This document shows positions 35,600 through 45,606 of a stretch of 64,000 bases of DNA, piece after piece. The DNA is from Candidatus Kosakonia sp. 282A-S69 (GTDB lineage: Bacteria > Pseudomonadota > Gammaproteobacteria > Enterobacterales > Enterobacteriaceae), in assembly GCF_029433855.1 (NCBI RefSeq), contig NZ_JAROAU010000001.1, positions 742,989 to 806,988 on the forward strand, read 5' to 3'. The notes beneath the pieces were generated by a model that had not been told where the DNA came from, searched no databases, and saw only the letters and a program-made list of their open reading frames with translations. Position 1 is the first letter of the stretch; the number at the start of each line of letters is the position of its first letter. A program made the translations under genes and the position numbers.

Positions 35600-35704
35600 T
35601 TCAACAATCACTCACACTGATGAGAAAACCCATACGATATCACGTCAAAACGCACGATTCGCGGCCTTCTGCCATAATGTCTGGAGAAAAAAAGAGGAGG
35701 AGAG

Positions 35705-36388
35705 GTGAGCGGGAAGAGCCTGATCGTAATCGCTATTCTTATTGGCGGCCTCTATGCGGGCTACCGCGCGCTGCCCGCCTGGTATAACCCTTTTGCCCCG
35801 CTTCAGCTAAGCGATCCGCCGGGGCGCATCACCCAGTTCAAACTGCGGCGCTTAACGCCTGAAGATTGCGCCGCGCTGCTGAAGCAGGCGAATCAACAGC
35901 GGCTTATCTCCTCCGTCGCAGTGGCGGACAGCGGCGGCGACTGCCCGTTAACTAACGTGGTGCGCGTAAAAGATTTCGGTGCTGTGAAGCTGAGCAGTAG
36001 CTTTCTGGCGAGCTGCCCGCTGGCGCTCAGCTCGGCGCTGTTTGTTGAACAGCAGGCACGGCCATTAAGCGAAACGATGATGGGTAGCGCTTTAACGCGC
36101 ATCGACCACGTTGGTAGCTACGCCTGCCGCAATATCTACAATCGCGCTGATGCGCGGCGCAGCGAACATGCCAGCGCGGAAGCGCTTGATATCAGCGCGT
36201 TCAGGCTGGCGAATGGTGAGCGGGTTTCCGTCCTGCGCGGCTGGCGGCAGGCGCGTACTCAACCCTGGCTGCGCGCGATGCTCAGCGCCAGCTGCGGTTA
36301 TTACGGCAATGGTCTCGGGCCGGAGTATAACGCCGCGCACGCCGACCATTTCCATCTCGGCATGCGCGGTTACGGCCTCTGTCGCTAA
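35705..36388 (+). CDS. extensin-like C-terminal domain protein, putative LAS metallopeptidase
   Basis: 227 residues from GTG 35705 with AGGAGGAGAG before it. A membrane anchor (LIVIAILIGGLYAGYRAL) precedes a periplasmic Extensin-like_C domain with six or more cysteines (EDCAALL, GDCPLT, SCPLALS, YACRNIYN, ASCGYYG, GLCR). EHASAEALD gives HxxxxxxD and HADHFHLG gives HxH, the zinc motif of LAS peptidases (VanX, MepA, lysostaphin type). Hence it may cut peptidoglycan peptides; next to ddlA this fits, but activity is inferred. Confidence 0.8.
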   Translation: MSGKSLIVIAILIGGLYAGYRALPAWYNPFAPLQLSDPPGRITQFKLRRLTPEDCAALLKQANQQRLISSVAVADSGGDCPLTNVVRVKDFGAVKLSSSFLASCPLALSSALFVEQQARPLSETMMGSALTRIDHVGSYACRNIYNRADARRSEHASAEALDISAFRLANGERVSVLRGWRQARTQPWLRAMLSASCGYYGNGLGPEYNAAHADHFHLGMRGYGLCR

Positions 36389-36558
36389 GCATATCGCGCT
36401 TAGCATTTGCGGTTTTCCTGCCTGCACCGCTGTTATTCGGCGGTGGTTAACGGATAAAACGCCAAAATGTGGCTAAGCGCATATCTGGTAACTTATCGCT
36501 GGCGCATTCTTGGTACCCTATGCGCCGTTTTTCAAATCCTGAGTGATTACGCGTATTT

Positions 36559-37746
36559 ATGGAATCCTGGAAGGTCAATCTTATCTCGGTGTGGTTTGGC
36601 TGCTTTTTTACCGGGCTTGCCATCAGCCAGATTTTGCCGTTTCTGCCGCTCTACGTGGCACAACTGGGGGTGACCTCGCACGAGGCGCTGTCGATGTGGT
36701 CAGGGCTAACCTTCAGCATCACTTTTCTCGTCTCGGCGATTGTCTCGCCAATGTGGGGCAGCCTGGCGGACCGTAAAGGGCGCAAGCTGATGCTGCTGCG
36801 CGCTTCGCTGGGGATGGCGATCGCCATTCTGCTTCAGGCTTTCGCCACCAACGTCTGGCAGCTGCTTCTGCTGCGCGGCGTGATGGGGCTCACCTCCGGT
36901 TATATTCCTAACGCCATGGCGCTGGTGGCCTCACAGGTGCCGCGCGAGCGTAGCGGCTGGGCGCTCAGTACCCTCTCGACGGCACAGATCAGCGGTGTGA
37001 TCGGCGGCCCGCTGATGGGCGGTTTTCTGGCTGACCATTTAGGCCTGCGCACGGTGTTTATTATCACCGCGATGCTGCTGATGGTGAGCTTCCTGGTGAC
37101 GCTGTTTCTCATTAAAGAGGGGGGCCGGCCGAAGGTGAAGAAGGGCGAGCGGCTCAGCGGCAAAGCGGTCTTCTCGACGCTGCCCTATCCGGCGCTGGTG
37201 ATCAGCCTCTTTATCACCACCATGGTGATTCAACTCTGCAACGGCTCGATTGGCCCGATCCTCGCGCTCTTTATCCAGTCGCTGTCGCCCGATACCGCCA
37301 ATATCGCTTTTCTTAGCGGGCTTATCGCCGCAGTTCCGGGCGTCTCTGCGCTGCTCTCGGCACCCAGGCTTGGAAAACTGGGCGATCGCATCGGCACCTC
37401 GCGCATTCTGCTGGCGACGCTCGCCTGCGCGATTGTCCTCTTCTTCGCGATGTCATTCGTCACCTCACCGCTGCAACTTGGCATTCTGCGCTTTCTGCTC
37501 GGCTTTGCCGATGGCGCGATGCTGCCCGCCGTACAGACGCTGCTGCTGAAGTACTCAAGTGAGCAGGTCACCGGCCGCATCTTTGGTTATAACCAATCCT
37601 TTATGTACCTGGGCAACGTCGCTGGCCCGCTGATGGGCGCCTCGGTCTCGGCGATGGCCGGCTTTCGCTGGGTCTTCGCCGCCACGGCGGTGGTAGTGCT
37701 GATAAATCTGATACAGCTGGCGCGGGCATTTCGCCGCGTGCGGTGA
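36559..37746 (+). CDS. MFS drug efflux transporter, MdtG-like
   Basis: 395 residues, twelve membrane helices. MFS motif A is seen as [16 protein letters not shown] near residue 67, and the C-motif-like [19 protein letters not shown] in helix 5 marks a drug/proton antiporter. Sequence style ([18 protein letters not shown]) is that of E. coli MdtG, which exports fosfomycin and deoxycholate; this copy at the iraP locus is probably a paralogue. It stands alone. Confidence 0.85.
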   Translation: MESWKVNLISVWFGCFFTGLAISQILPFLPLYVAQLGVTSHEALSMWSGLTFSITFLVSAIVSPMWGSLADRKGRKLMLLRASLGMAIAILLQAFATNVWQLLLLRGVMGLTSGYIPNAMALVASQVPRERSGWALSTLSTAQISGVIGGPLMGGFLADHLGLRTVFIITAMLLMVSFLVTLFLIKEGGRPKVKKGERLSGKAVFSTLPYPALVISLFITTMVIQLCNGSIGPILALFIQSLSPDTANIAFLSGLIAAVPGVSALLSAPRLGKLGDRIGTSRILLATLACAIVLFFAMSFVTSPLQLGILRFLLGFADGAMLPAVQTLLLKYSSEQVTGRIFGYNQSFMYLGNVAGPLMGASVSAMAGFRWVFAATAVVVLINLIQLARAFRRVR

Positions 37747-37946
37747 CTGTGCTAAACGCAGGCCGGAAATAGATCTTCGGCCTGCGCATCCATCTTCTCT
37801 ATATACTTCGTAATCCGCGATAGTGTTATTTCCCGAATGACCTTACTTACTGTGTGAATTAATGCGCAAAAATAATAGATGCATCTCCTTTGCAACTACT
37901 AAATCGAGTGCTAACTTCATGCAACATCTCAAAAGGAAATAGCGCC

Positions 37947-38207
37947 ATGAAAAATCTCATTGCTGAGTTATTGGTCAAGCTTGCGGAGAAGGAAGAGGAG
38001 TCAAAGGAGCTGGTTGCCCAGGTTGAAGCGCTGGAAATCGTCGTCACCGCGCTGCTGCGCCAGATGGCGGCGTCCGAACAACAGGCGCTCATTTCAAGCG
38101 TCGAAGGCGCGCTGGCAGAGGCTCTGCCGGGCGATCAGCCTTTATGCAGAGAATCAGAAATGCTGCAACAATACGTAAAAAAGCTTTTAAGGCACCCACG
38201 CAGTTGA
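37947..38207 (+). CDS. iraP: anti-adaptor protein IraP
   Basis: 86 residues from ATG 37947 behind AAAAGGAAATAG; the longer frame from 37890 is unlikely. [20 protein letters not shown] opens a long helical coiled-coil, and the end [13 protein letters not shown] is as in E. coli. IraP binds RssB and so stabilises RpoS on phosphate starvation; E. coli iraP is also upstream of phoA. Confidence 0.95.
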   Translation: MKNLIAELLVKLAEKEEESKELVAQVEALEIVVTALLRQMAASEQQALISSVEGALAEALPGDQPLCRESEMLQQYVKKLLRHPRS

Positions 38208-38228
38208 CCTCGCGTTAGCATGTAAAAT

Positions 38229-38246
38229 CTGTCATCTCACTGTCAT
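38229..38246 (+). promoter_or_regulatory. Pho box of phoA
   Basis: CTGTCATCTCACTGTCAT, two CTGTCAT repeats 11 bases apart, the PhoB site; 62 bases before the phoA start. Confidence 0.9.
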
Positions 38247-38308
38247 CTGGGCTGCCTATAGTCGCTCTGTTTTATTTTCTTTAAGTATTTGTACATGGAG
38301 AATATTAA

Positions 38309-39724
38309 GTGAAACAGAGCGCGTTATACCTTGCACTATTATCCCTGCTCGCCTCGCCGGCTATTTATGCAGAATCATCTGTAGCGCCCGTTCTTGAAAA
38401 CCGGGCGGCTCACGGCGATATTTCCGCACCCGGCGGCGCACGCCGTTTGACGGGCGACCAGACTGCCGCCCTGCGTGATTCCCTGAATGACAAACCAGCC
38501 AAAAATATTATTTTGCTGATTGGCGATGGCATGGGTGACTCCGAAATTACCGCCGCGCGAAATTATGCCGAAGGGGCGGGCGGTTTCTTTAAGGGGATCG
38601 ATGCGCTGCCGCTCACCGGGCAGTACACCCACTACTCACTGGATAAGAAAAGCGGTAAGCCCGATTATGTCACTGACTCTGCCGCTTCGGCGACCGCGTG
38701 GAGTACCGGCGTAAAAACCTATAACGGCGCGCTCGGCGTTGATATCCACGACAAAGACCATATGACCATCCTTGAGATGGCGAAAGCCGCTGGTCTGGCG
38801 ACGGGCGATGTCTCCACCGCAGAGTTGCAGGATGCGACGCCAGCCGCGCTGGTCTCCCATGTTATCTCCCGCCGCTGTTACGGCCCGACCGTTACCCGCG
38901 AGAAGTGCGCACTCAACGCGCTGGAGAAGGGCGGCAAAGGCTCGATTACCGAACAGCTGCTAAACGCGCGCCCGGATGTGACACTTGGCGGCGGGGCAAA
39001 AACCTTCAGTGAAACCGCCACCGCCGGTGAGTGGCAGGGCAAAACCCTGCGCGAGCAGGCGCAGGCCCGCGGTTACCAGCTGGTGAACGATGCCGCGTCG
39101 CTTGCGGCCATCAGCATGGCCAATCAAGATAAACCGCTGCTCGGCCTCTTTGCCGATGGCAATATGCCGGTGCGCTGGGAAGGGCCGAAAGCCTCTCTGC
39201 ATGGCAATCTGGATAAGCCTGCCGTGACCTGTACGCCAAACCCGAAACGCACCGACAGTGTGCCGACGCTGGCGGCGATGACGGAAAAGGCCATTGAGCT
39301 GCTGAGCAAAAATGAGAAGGGCTTCTTCCTGCAAGTGGAGGGGGCGTCGATTGATAAGCAGGATCATGCGGCGAACCCGTGCGGCCAGATTGGCGAAACC
39401 GTCGATCTCGACGAAGCGGTGCAGAAAGCGCTGGAGTTTGCGCGTAAAGATGGCAATACACTGGTGATCGTGACGGCGGATCACGCCCATGCCAGCCAGA
39501 TTATTCCGGCAGATACCAAAGCACCGGGGCTGAGCCAGGCGCTGACCACCAAAGATGGCGCGGTAATGGCGATGACCTACGGCAACTCGGAAGAGGAGTC
39601 GATGGAGCATACCGGCACGCAGGTACGCATTGCGGCTTACGGCCCGCATGCGGCGAACGTGGTGGGGCTGACGGATCAGACCGATCTCTTCTACACCATG
39701 AAAATGGCGCTGGGCCTTAAGTAA
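38309..39724 (+). CDS. phoA: alkaline phosphatase
   Basis: 471 residues from GTG 38309 (E. coli also uses GTG), GGAG upstream. Signal peptide [20 protein letters not shown]. Metal ligands in [11 protein letters not shown]; nucleophile Ser in [12 protein letters not shown]; metal ligands in [12 protein letters not shown] and [11 protein letters not shown]-terminal [17 protein letters not shown]. Four cysteines for two disulfides (RRCYG, EKCAL, VTCTP, NPCGQ). A periplasmic zinc dimer releasing phosphate; PhoB-induced via the Pho box. Confidence 0.97.
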   Translation: MKQSALYLALLSLLASPAIYAESSVAPVLENRAAHGDISAPGGARRLTGDQTAALRDSLNDKPAKNIILLIGDGMGDSEITAARNYAEGAGGFFKGIDALPLTGQYTHYSLDKKSGKPDYVTDSAASATAWSTGVKTYNGALGVDIHDKDHMTILEMAKAAGLATGDVSTAELQDATPAALVSHVISRRCYGPTVTREKCALNALEKGGKGSITEQLLNARPDVTLGGGAKTFSETATAGEWQGKTLREQAQARGYQLVNDAASLAAISMANQDKPLLGLFADGNMPVRWEGPKASLHGNLDKPAVTCTPNPKRTDSVPTLAAMTEKAIELLSKNEKGFFLQVEGASIDKQDHAANPCGQIGETVDLDEAVQKALEFARKDGNTLVIVTADHAHASQIIPADTKAPGLSQALTTKDGAVMAMTYGNSEEESMEHTGTQVRIAAYGPHAANVVGLTDQTDLFYTMKMALGLK

Positions 39725-39728
39725 CGGC

Positions 39729-39766
39729 TGCCCGGTGGTAAATCTCTGCTGCCGGGTGGTTTTTTC
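39729..39766 (+). terminator. terminator-like hairpin between phoA and psiF
   Basis: CCCGG/CCGGG arms around a 16-base loop, then GTGG and six T. It may allow partial read-through to psiF, which lies 50 bases further. Confidence 0.6.
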
Positions 39767-39814
39767 GCCAATTAGGACCATCCTTAAAGGGTTCATTGAC
39801 AGAAGGATGGCGCT

Positions 39815-40135
39815 ATGAAAATCACACTCCTTGTTACTCTTATCTTCGGTGTGCTCTTTATGACGGCGTTAAGCGCCGCCGAGAAAACATTGACCCCGCA
39901 ACAACAACGTATGACGCTCTGCAACCAGCAGGCGAAGGCGCAGAACCTGGGTGGTGAAGCGCGCAAGAGCTACATGAGCGACTGCCTGAAGAACACCAAA
40001 ACCGAGCCGGGGCAAAAGAGCCTGACGCCGCAGCAGCAGCGGATGCGCGAATGCAACGCCCAGGCGACGCAGCAATCCCTGAAAGGCGATGATCGCAGTA
40101 AATTTATGAGCGCTTGCCTGAAAAAAGCGGCGTAA
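39815..40135 (+). CDS. psiF: phosphate starvation-inducible protein PsiF
   Basis: 106 residues with a signal peptide (ITLLVTLIFGVLFMTALSAA). Two PsiF repeats follow, each LTPQQQRM..CN.QA..Q.L.G..R..FM..CLK, with two cysteines per repeat. Function unknown; in E. coli it is cotranscribed with phoA under PhoB. AAGGATGG precedes the ATG. Confidence 0.95.
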   Translation: MKITLLVTLIFGVLFMTALSAAEKTLTPQQQRMTLCNQQAKAQNLGGEARKSYMSDCLKNTKTEPGQKSLTPQQQRMRECNAQATQQSLKGDDRSKFMSACLKKAA

Positions 40136-40313
40136 TCCTCCCCGCGCGGGCGTAAATCGCGCCCGCATACTCAATGCGTTTCTGCCGCTCTGTTGCTCCC
40201 CGCTTAATCTCTGCCAGGCTTTATTTGTGAGCTGTGTTGTCTTTTTTTCCTTTGCGAGTGTACGTCGCCAGACGTTACGCCCGTTTTGCCACACCAATAC
40301 GGGAGCAAGAGTA

Positions 40314-41837
40314 ATGAATTATCAATATGTTACCGATCTAAACGATCTACCTGAAAACCAGCCGGTAAAGTTCGATGTGGATGGCACCTCGCTTATCCTC
40401 ATCCGCACCTTAACTCAGGTGCGCGCGTTTCAGAGCCGCTGTCCCCATGCCGGTGCGCCGCTTGAGCAGGGCGCGGTGTGCGACGGGCGGCTGGTCTGCC
40501 CGTGGCATAAAGCCAACTTCGATATCACTAACGGCGAGTGGTGCGAACCGCTGGCGTTGCAAAACCTGAAGCAGTATCCGGTGCATATCGATCAGAACCG
40601 CGTGCTGGTCAACCCGCGCCCGGCTTCGCCCGCCAGCCATCACACCATTCGCGGAGACGGGCCGCAAACAGTGGTGATCCTCGGCACCGGCGCGGCCGGT
40701 AGCTCAGCGGCGGTGACACTGCGTGACGCCGGGTTTAACGGTCATCTGATGCTGATCGATAAAGAGAGCGAAGCGCCTTATGACCGCACGGCGCTGAGCA
40801 AGTTTGTGCCCTCCGGCAAGATGAAAATCAGCGAAGTGCCGCAACTGCTGGATAAGGCGTTCTATGCCCAGCCGGGGGTGGAGAACATCGATCAAGCGGT
40901 AACGAAGCTTGATGCCGAAGCTCGTCAGCTGACCCTCGCCGACGGGCGCGAAATTACCTTCGACAAACTGCTGCTGGCGACTGGCGGACGCCCCGTCTGG
41001 CCGGAGATTAGCGGCAATCAGCTGGCGGGGGTGCATGTGCTGCGTGATATCCACCAGGCGCAGACACTGCTGAGCGAAGTGGAGGATGAGCAGCAGCTGG
41101 TGATTGTCGGCAACAGCTTTATCGCCATGGAGCTGGCCGCGGCGCTGCGTAACCAGGATGTCGATGTTACCGTGCTCTCCCGCCATGCGGTGCCGTTTGT
41201 GCCGCAGTTCGGCGAAGAGATTGGCCGCCACTTTATGGAGCTGCACAAGCAGAATGGCGTCAAGTTTGTCACCGGCGAACCGCTGGAACTGCAGGGCGAG
41301 GAGCACGTGCAGCGCGTGGCGCTGAAAGATGGTCGCACCCTCCCGGCGCATGTGGTGGTGTTTGCTACCGGCGTGGAGCCCTCGACCGATCTGGTGGGCG
41401 ATCTGCCCCGCGAAGAGGATGGTAGCCTGACGGTGGATGAGTATCTGCGCGCGGCACCCGATATCTGGGCGGTGGGCGATATCGCCACCTATCCGGCACC
41501 GGAAGGGCGTCGACGCATTGAGCACTGGCGCGTTGCGCAGCAGCAGGGGCGCATCGCGGCGCTCAATATGCTCGGGGAGACGCAGCCCTTTGATCGGGTG
41601 CCCTTTTTCTGGACTACCCACTTCGGGACGCGCTTTGAGTATCTCGGCTATGCCCGCGAGTGGGACAGCATGAAGATGCTGGGCTCGTTTGAAAATAAAC
41701 GTTTTGCCGTGCTTTACGGCCAGCAGGGGATGCTGAAAGCGGTGCTTAGCTGCGGCGAGAACACCGCCACGGCGGAGCTGGTGCTGAAAATGCAGGAGCC
41801 GCTGACCATGCGTGCAGCCAGCGAACTCCTCTCGTAA
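40314..41837 (+). CDS. Rieske [2Fe-2S]/FAD-dependent oxidoreductase (AIF-like)
   Basis: 507 residues from ATG 40314 (GGGAGCAAGAG upstream). An N-terminal Rieske domain (residues 1-100) binds a [2Fe-2S] cluster by CPHAG and CPWHKANFD. Then a pyridine-nucleotide-disulfide reductase fold: FAD motif VVILGTGAAGSSAAVTLRDAG near 115, NAD motif LVIVGNSFIAMELAAAL near 265, and the FAD Asp in IWAVGDIATYP. Architecture is that of apoptosis-inducing-factor-like (AIFL) reductases; partner unknown. E. coli has the diguanylate cyclase gene dgcC between psiF and proC instead. Confidence 0.88.
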   Translation: MNYQYVTDLNDLPENQPVKFDVDGTSLILIRTLTQVRAFQSRCPHAGAPLEQGAVCDGRLVCPWHKANFDITNGEWCEPLALQNLKQYPVHIDQNRVLVNPRPASPASHHTIRGDGPQTVVILGTGAAGSSAAVTLRDAGFNGHLMLIDKESEAPYDRTALSKFVPSGKMKISEVPQLLDKAFYAQPGVENIDQAVTKLDAEARQLTLADGREITFDKLLLATGGRPVWPEISGNQLAGVHVLRDIHQAQTLLSEVEDEQQLVIVGNSFIAMELAAALRNQDVDVTVLSRHAVPFVPQFGEEIGRHFMELHKQNGVKFVTGEPLELQGEEHVQRVALKDGRTLPAHVVVFATGVEPSTDLVGDLPREEDGSLTVDEYLRAAPDIWAVGDIATYPAPEGRRRIEHWRVAQQQGRIAALNMLGETQPFDRVPFFWTTHFGTRFEYLGYAREWDSMKMLGSFENKRFAVLYGQQGMLKAVLSCGENTATAELVLKMQEPLTMRAASELLS

Positions 41838-41874
41838 CGTTCGCGTCACGGTCTACTCGCCGTGGCGCTGCGTG

Positions 41875-42681
41875 TTACGCGCTCAGTTTTTCCGACTTCG
41901 CCATACAGGCAGCCATCGCATCCATCACCGCGGCGCGAAAGCCCTTATCTTCCAGCACTTTCACTGCTTCGATGGTGGTGCCGCCCGGCGAGCAGACCAT
42001 ATCTTTCAGCTCGGCAGGGTGTTTGCCGGTCTCCAGCACCATCTTCGCCGAGCCCATTACTGCCTGCGCGGCAAATTTATAGGCCTGCGCGCGCGGCATG
42101 CCGCCCAGCACGGCGGCATCGGCCATCGCTTCGATAAACATAAACACATACGCCGGTGCCGAGCCGCTGACGCCAACGACAGGGTGGATCATCGCTTCGG
42201 AAACCACTTCCGCTTCGCCAAAGCAGCGGAATATGGTCAGCACATCGGCGGTATCTTCAGACGTTACCAGCGCATTCGGCGTGATGGAGGTCATCCCGGC
42301 GTTAACCAGCGCGGGGGTGTTCGGCATCACGCGGATAATTTTGCGATCGTGACCCAGCGCGCGCGCCAGCTGATCGAGCGTCACGCCTGCCGCGATGGAG
42401 ACCACCAGCGTCTCCTTATTCAGGCTGGAGGCGATATCGCTGAGGACTTTCACCATGATGTTCGGCTTCACGGCACCAAAAACAATATCGGCAATCTGTG
42501 CCACTTCCTGCGCGCTCTGCGCGGCGTTAATGCCATACTCCTGTTGCAGGGCGGCGACCTTATCAGGCGTTGGCGTATAGACCCAAATCTGCCCCGGTTT
42601 CACCTCGCCGCTGGCGATCAGCCCGCCGACAATGGCCTTTCCCATGTTACCGCAGCCGATAAAACCGATTTTCTTTTCCAT
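41875..42681 (-). CDS. proC: pyrroline-5-carboxylate reductase
   Basis: 268 residues from ATG 42681. NAD(P)-binding motif IGFIGCGNMGKAIVGGL at the N-terminus; RVMPNTPALVNAGMT and the C-terminal signature SPGGTTIEAVKVLEDKGFR. Last step of proline synthesis. Divergent from yaiI as in E. coli. Confidence 0.97.
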   Translation of the reverse strand: MEKKIGFIGCGNMGKAIVGGLIASGEVKPGQIWVYTPTPDKVAALQQEYGINAAQSAQEVAQIADIVFGAVKPNIMVKVLSDIASSLNKETLVVSIAAGVTLDQLARALGHDRKIIRVMPNTPALVNAGMTSITPNALVTSEDTADVLTIFRCFGEAEVVSEAMIHPVVGVSGSAPAYVFMFIEAMADAAVLGGMPRAQAYKFAAQAVMGSAKMVLETGKHPAELKDMVCSPGGTTIEAVKVLEDKGFRAAVMDAMAACMAKSEKLSA

Positions 42682-42811
42682 CACGTCCCTCTCTGCTTGT
42701 TATTGCATGTGATTCATAGCTTAACGCGCTTTTTCGGCGAGGGCGAAAGGATCTCTGCTTTCTCCGGCGGGCAATTAAAGGGAGAATGCGCCGAAACAAA
42801 AAGGAGTCACC

Positions 42812-43273
42812 ATGGCAATATGGGTTGATGCGGACGCCTGTCCGAATGTGATTAAAGAGATTTTATTTCGCGCTGCGGAGCGTACGCAGACGCCGTTAAC
42901 GCTGGTCGCTAACCAGACTCTGCGCGTGCCGCCATCCAGGGTGATCCGCGCGCTTAGGGTACCGGCAGGGTTTGATGTCGCTGATAACGAAATCGTGCGT
43001 CTCTGCGCGCCGGATGATTTAGTGATTACCGCCGACATTCCGCTGGCGGCAGAGGTGCTGGCAAAAGGGGCGGCAGCGCTTAACCCGCGCGGCGAACGCT
43101 ACACGGAAGCGACGATTCGTGAGCGGCTGACCATGCGCGATTTTATGGATACGCTGCGCGCCAGCGGCATCCAGACCGGTGGCCCGGACTCGCTCTCGCA
43201 GCGCGATCGCCAGCAGTTCGCCGCGCAGCTCGATAAGTGGCTGCTTGAGCGCCAGCGCCGCCAGACGCCGTAA
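42812..43273 (+). CDS. yaiI: UPF0178 family protein YaiI
   Basis: 153 residues, AAGGAG before ATG 42812. Begins [20 protein letters not shown], the DxDACP signature of UPF0178, and has [17 protein letters not shown] and [15 protein letters not shown]. The fold is PIN/NYN-like, so a nuclease role is possible, but no function is established. Confidence 0.95.
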   Translation: MAIWVDADACPNVIKEILFRAAERTQTPLTLVANQTLRVPPSRVIRALRVPAGFDVADNEIVRLCAPDDLVITADIPLAAEVLAKGAAALNPRGERYTEATIRERLTMRDFMDTLRASGIQTGGPDSLSQRDRQQFAAQLDKWLLERQRRQTP

Positions 43274-43388
43274 CCGGGCTTGTCAGTTTTTATCACTTCC
43301 AGTAAGGTTGCCGCTACAGGTGATGCCACAGAAACTTTACAGCCCTGACGGCTGCGCCAGAACGTTCTCATAGGCAAAATTGAGACTG

Positions 43389-43406
43389 TGTAACGTTACT
43401 CTTACG
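43389..43406 (+). promoter_or_regulatory. possible TyrR box upstream of aroL
   Basis: TGTAAC-GTTACT-CTTACG resembles TGTAAA-N6-TTTACA at 9 of 12 defined positions, about 80 bases before the aroL start. E. coli aroL is TyrR-repressed. No strong second box was found by eye. Confidence 0.4.
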
Positions 43407-43486
43407 CAGCGCGCGCCATTCGTTTAGTGCTATCATCGCCATCTTATTGTTTTCCCCCAACCGGGGGCTGGAGGAACAACCTGCTC

Positions 43487-44011
43487 ATGACGCTACCCAT
43501 CTTTCTCATCGGCGCACGCGGCTGCGGTAAATCCACTGTTGGCCGGGCGCTGGCGCTGTCACAGGGCTTCCAGTTTATCGATACCGATAGCTGGTTGCAG
43601 GAAGAGGCGCAGCAGACCGTTGCGCAAATCGTAGAGCAGGAGGGGTGGGCCGGTTTTCGCGCCCGCGAAACGGCGGCGCTGGAAGCCGTGACCGAACCCG
43701 CTCTGGTCGTTGCCACCGGCGGCGGCATTATCCTCAGCGACTATAATCGCCGTTTTATGCGCGAGCACGGCCGCGTGGTTTACCTCAGCGCGCCGGTCGA
43801 CGTGCTGGCCGGAAGGCTTGAAGCCTTTCCGCAGGAGGGGCTGCGTCCGACCCTGACAGGCAAGCCAATCAGCGAAGAGGTGAGCGAAGTGCTCGCCACC
43901 CGCGATGCGCTCTATCGCGATGCGGCGCACTTTGTGGTGGATGCCGCGCAGCCGCCGCAGGCGGTGGTGGCAGAAATTGAGGCGGCTTTACGGCTGGCGC
44001 GCGCCAGTTAA
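43487..44011 (+). CDS. aroL: shikimate kinase II
   Basis: 174 residues from ATG 43487 (GGAGGAAC upstream). P-loop GARGCGKST at residues 9-17; shikimate-binding Asp/Arg in FIDTDSWLQ and [23 protein letters not shown] region [13 protein letters not shown]. Phosphorylates shikimate in the chorismate pathway; first gene of aroL-yaiA-aroM. Confidence 0.97.
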   Translation: MTLPIFLIGARGCGKSTVGRALALSQGFQFIDTDSWLQEEAQQTVAQIVEQEGWAGFRARETAALEAVTEPALVVATGGGIILSDYNRRFMREHGRVVYLSAPVDVLAGRLEAFPQEGLRPTLTGKPISEEVSEVLATRDALYRDAAHFVVDAAQPPQAVVAEIEAALRLARAS

Positions 44012-44061
44012 CGAAACGTTTGACTATACTTATCTCTCTAACCGCAAAAGGAGAATAAGCT

Positions 44062-44253
44062 ATGCCGACTAAACCGCCCTATCCGCGTGAAGCCCGTGTT
44101 GTAGCTGTTGAGAAGGGACCCAGCGACGCGACTGTCACCTGGTATGAACTGCGTGCCGATCATCCGAAGCCGGACTCATTGATCAGCGAACACCCTTCGG
44201 AGCAGGAAGCGCTGGATGCGAAAAAGCGTTACGAGGACCCCGATAAAAGTTGA
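44062..44253 (+). CDS. yaiA: small conserved protein YaiA
   Basis: 63 residues, AAAAGGAGAATAA before ATG 44062. Starts [19 protein letters not shown] and contains [20 protein letters not shown], as in E. coli. Unknown function, cotranscribed with aroL (50 bases apart). Confidence 0.95.
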   Translation: MPTKPPYPREARVVAVEKGPSDATVTWYELRADHPKPDSLISEHPSEQEALDAKKRYEDPDKS

Positions 44254-44477
44254 TCCGGCGATCCCGCCAGCGTGATTTCCTGAACCTTTCAGAAAGTCGC
44301 TTGCATCACATTTTTTGACTGGCTTAATGCCAGTCACTGTTTATATTCATTGTTACTGGAATTTATTAGAACACAGGAGTGGCACATTCTCTTTACACGG
44401 CGGCGGTGATCCATCCTCCGTCGGTTGTTGTACAGAGAATCATAACTAAAAGCAGTTTTGAAAGGCGGAAAGCAAAG

Positions 44478-45158
44478 ATGAGTGCGACGTTGGCCATCCT
44501 CACCATTGGTGTGGTGCCGGTAAAAGAGATCCTGCCGCTGCTGGCAGAGCATGTTTCAGAAGATCAAATCACCCATGTCAGCCTGCTGGGGAAGATGGAC
44601 CCGGCACAAGTTCGTATCGATTATTGCGTTGACCCTGGCGAGACCGCCATTCCGACGCGTCTGAGCGATGACACCCTCGGCATGGTTTCGCGCCAGAAAG
44701 TGGAGCGCGATCTGCAAAGCGTGATCGAAGTGCTCGATAACCAGGGGACATATGATGTCATTCTGCTGATGAGCACCGCCGATATTCGCGGGTTAAACGC
44801 GCGAAACGCGATCCTGATTGAACCGCAGCGCATCATTCCGCCGCTGGTTGCCTCGATTGTTGATGGTCACCAGGTGGGCGTCATTGTGCCAGTCCCAGAG
44901 CTGATGGCACCGCAGAAAAAGAAGTGGCAGGTGCTGGAAAAAGAGCCGTTGTATGAACTCTGCCACCCCTACGAGGCGAGCGAGACGGAGTTGGTTGACG
45001 CTGGAAAAGCATTGCTGGAACGCGGTGCCGATGTGTTGATGCTCGACTGTCTTGGCTTCCATCAGCAGCATCGCGATCTGCTGCAAAAAGCGCTGGATGT
45101 CCCGGTTCTACTCTCCAATGTGCTGGTGGCGCGTCTGGCTTCCGAACTGCTGGTGTAA
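44478..45158 (+). CDS. aroM: AroM protein (Asp/Glu racemase-like)
   Basis: 226 residues from ATG 44478; longer upstream frame lacks similarity. Starts [20 protein letters not shown]; has [16 protein letters not shown] and [17 protein letters not shown]. Same length as E. coli AroM (225). The AroM family resembles aspartate/glutamate racemases, with no proven reaction. TyrR-controlled with aroL in E. coli. Confidence 0.95.
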   Translation: MSATLAILTIGVVPVKEILPLLAEHVSEDQITHVSLLGKMDPAQVRIDYCVDPGETAIPTRLSDDTLGMVSRQKVERDLQSVIEVLDNQGTYDVILLMSTADIRGLNARNAILIEPQRIIPPLVASIVDGHQVGVIVPVPELMAPQKKKWQVLEKEPLYELCHPYEASETELVDAGKALLERGADVLMLDCLGFHQQHRDLLQKALDVPVLLSNVLVARLASELLV

Positions 45159-45244
45159 CCGCATAACGGCGCAATTTCGCGTGACATCACTTAAGCCCGG
45201 CCTCTATAGTGGTTTTCCTGTCATTTCTCTATAAGGGCCTGTTT

Positions 45245-45529
45245 ATGCTTCAAAGTAATGAATACTTTTCCGGTAAAGTGAAGTCCATTGGGTTTACCAG
45301 CAGCAGCACTGGCCGCGCCAGCGTCGGCGTGATGATGGAAGGGGAGTACACCTTTTCCACCGCCCAGCCGGAAGAGATGACGGTGGTAAGTGGCGCGCTT
45401 AACGTGCTGTTGCCAGGAGAAACCGAATGGAAAACGCACGCCGCCGGCGAAGTGTTCAATGTCCCGGGCCATAGCGAATTCCATCTGCAGGTTGCCGAGC
45501 CGAGTGCCTACCTCTGCCGTTATCTGTAA
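45245..45529 (+). CDS. ppnP: pyrimidine/purine nucleoside phosphorylase PpnP
   Basis: 94 residues from ATG 45245 (AAGGGCC upstream). A single small cupin: [38 protein letters not shown] in part, and [13 protein letters not shown]. PpnP (YaiE) splits several nucleosides with phosphate. Convergent with rdgC. Confidence 0.95.
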   Translation: MLQSNEYFSGKVKSIGFTSSSTGRASVGVMMEGEYTFSTAQPEEMTVVSGALNVLLPGETEWKTHAAGEVFNVPGHSEFHLQVAEPSAYLCRYL

Positions 45530-45549
45530 CGCTTGCGTCCTCCGGCGAC

Positions 45550-45581
45550 AAAAAAGCCCGGTAGCGCTGCGCTTACCGGGC
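45550..45581 (-). terminator. rdgC terminator
   Basis: GCCCGGTA...TACCGGGC, an 8-base stem with further inner pairing; on the minus strand it is followed by six T. About 26 bases after the rdgC stop. Confidence 0.85.
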
Positions 45582-45606
45582 CTGTGAAAACAGAGTCGCT
45601 GGATCT

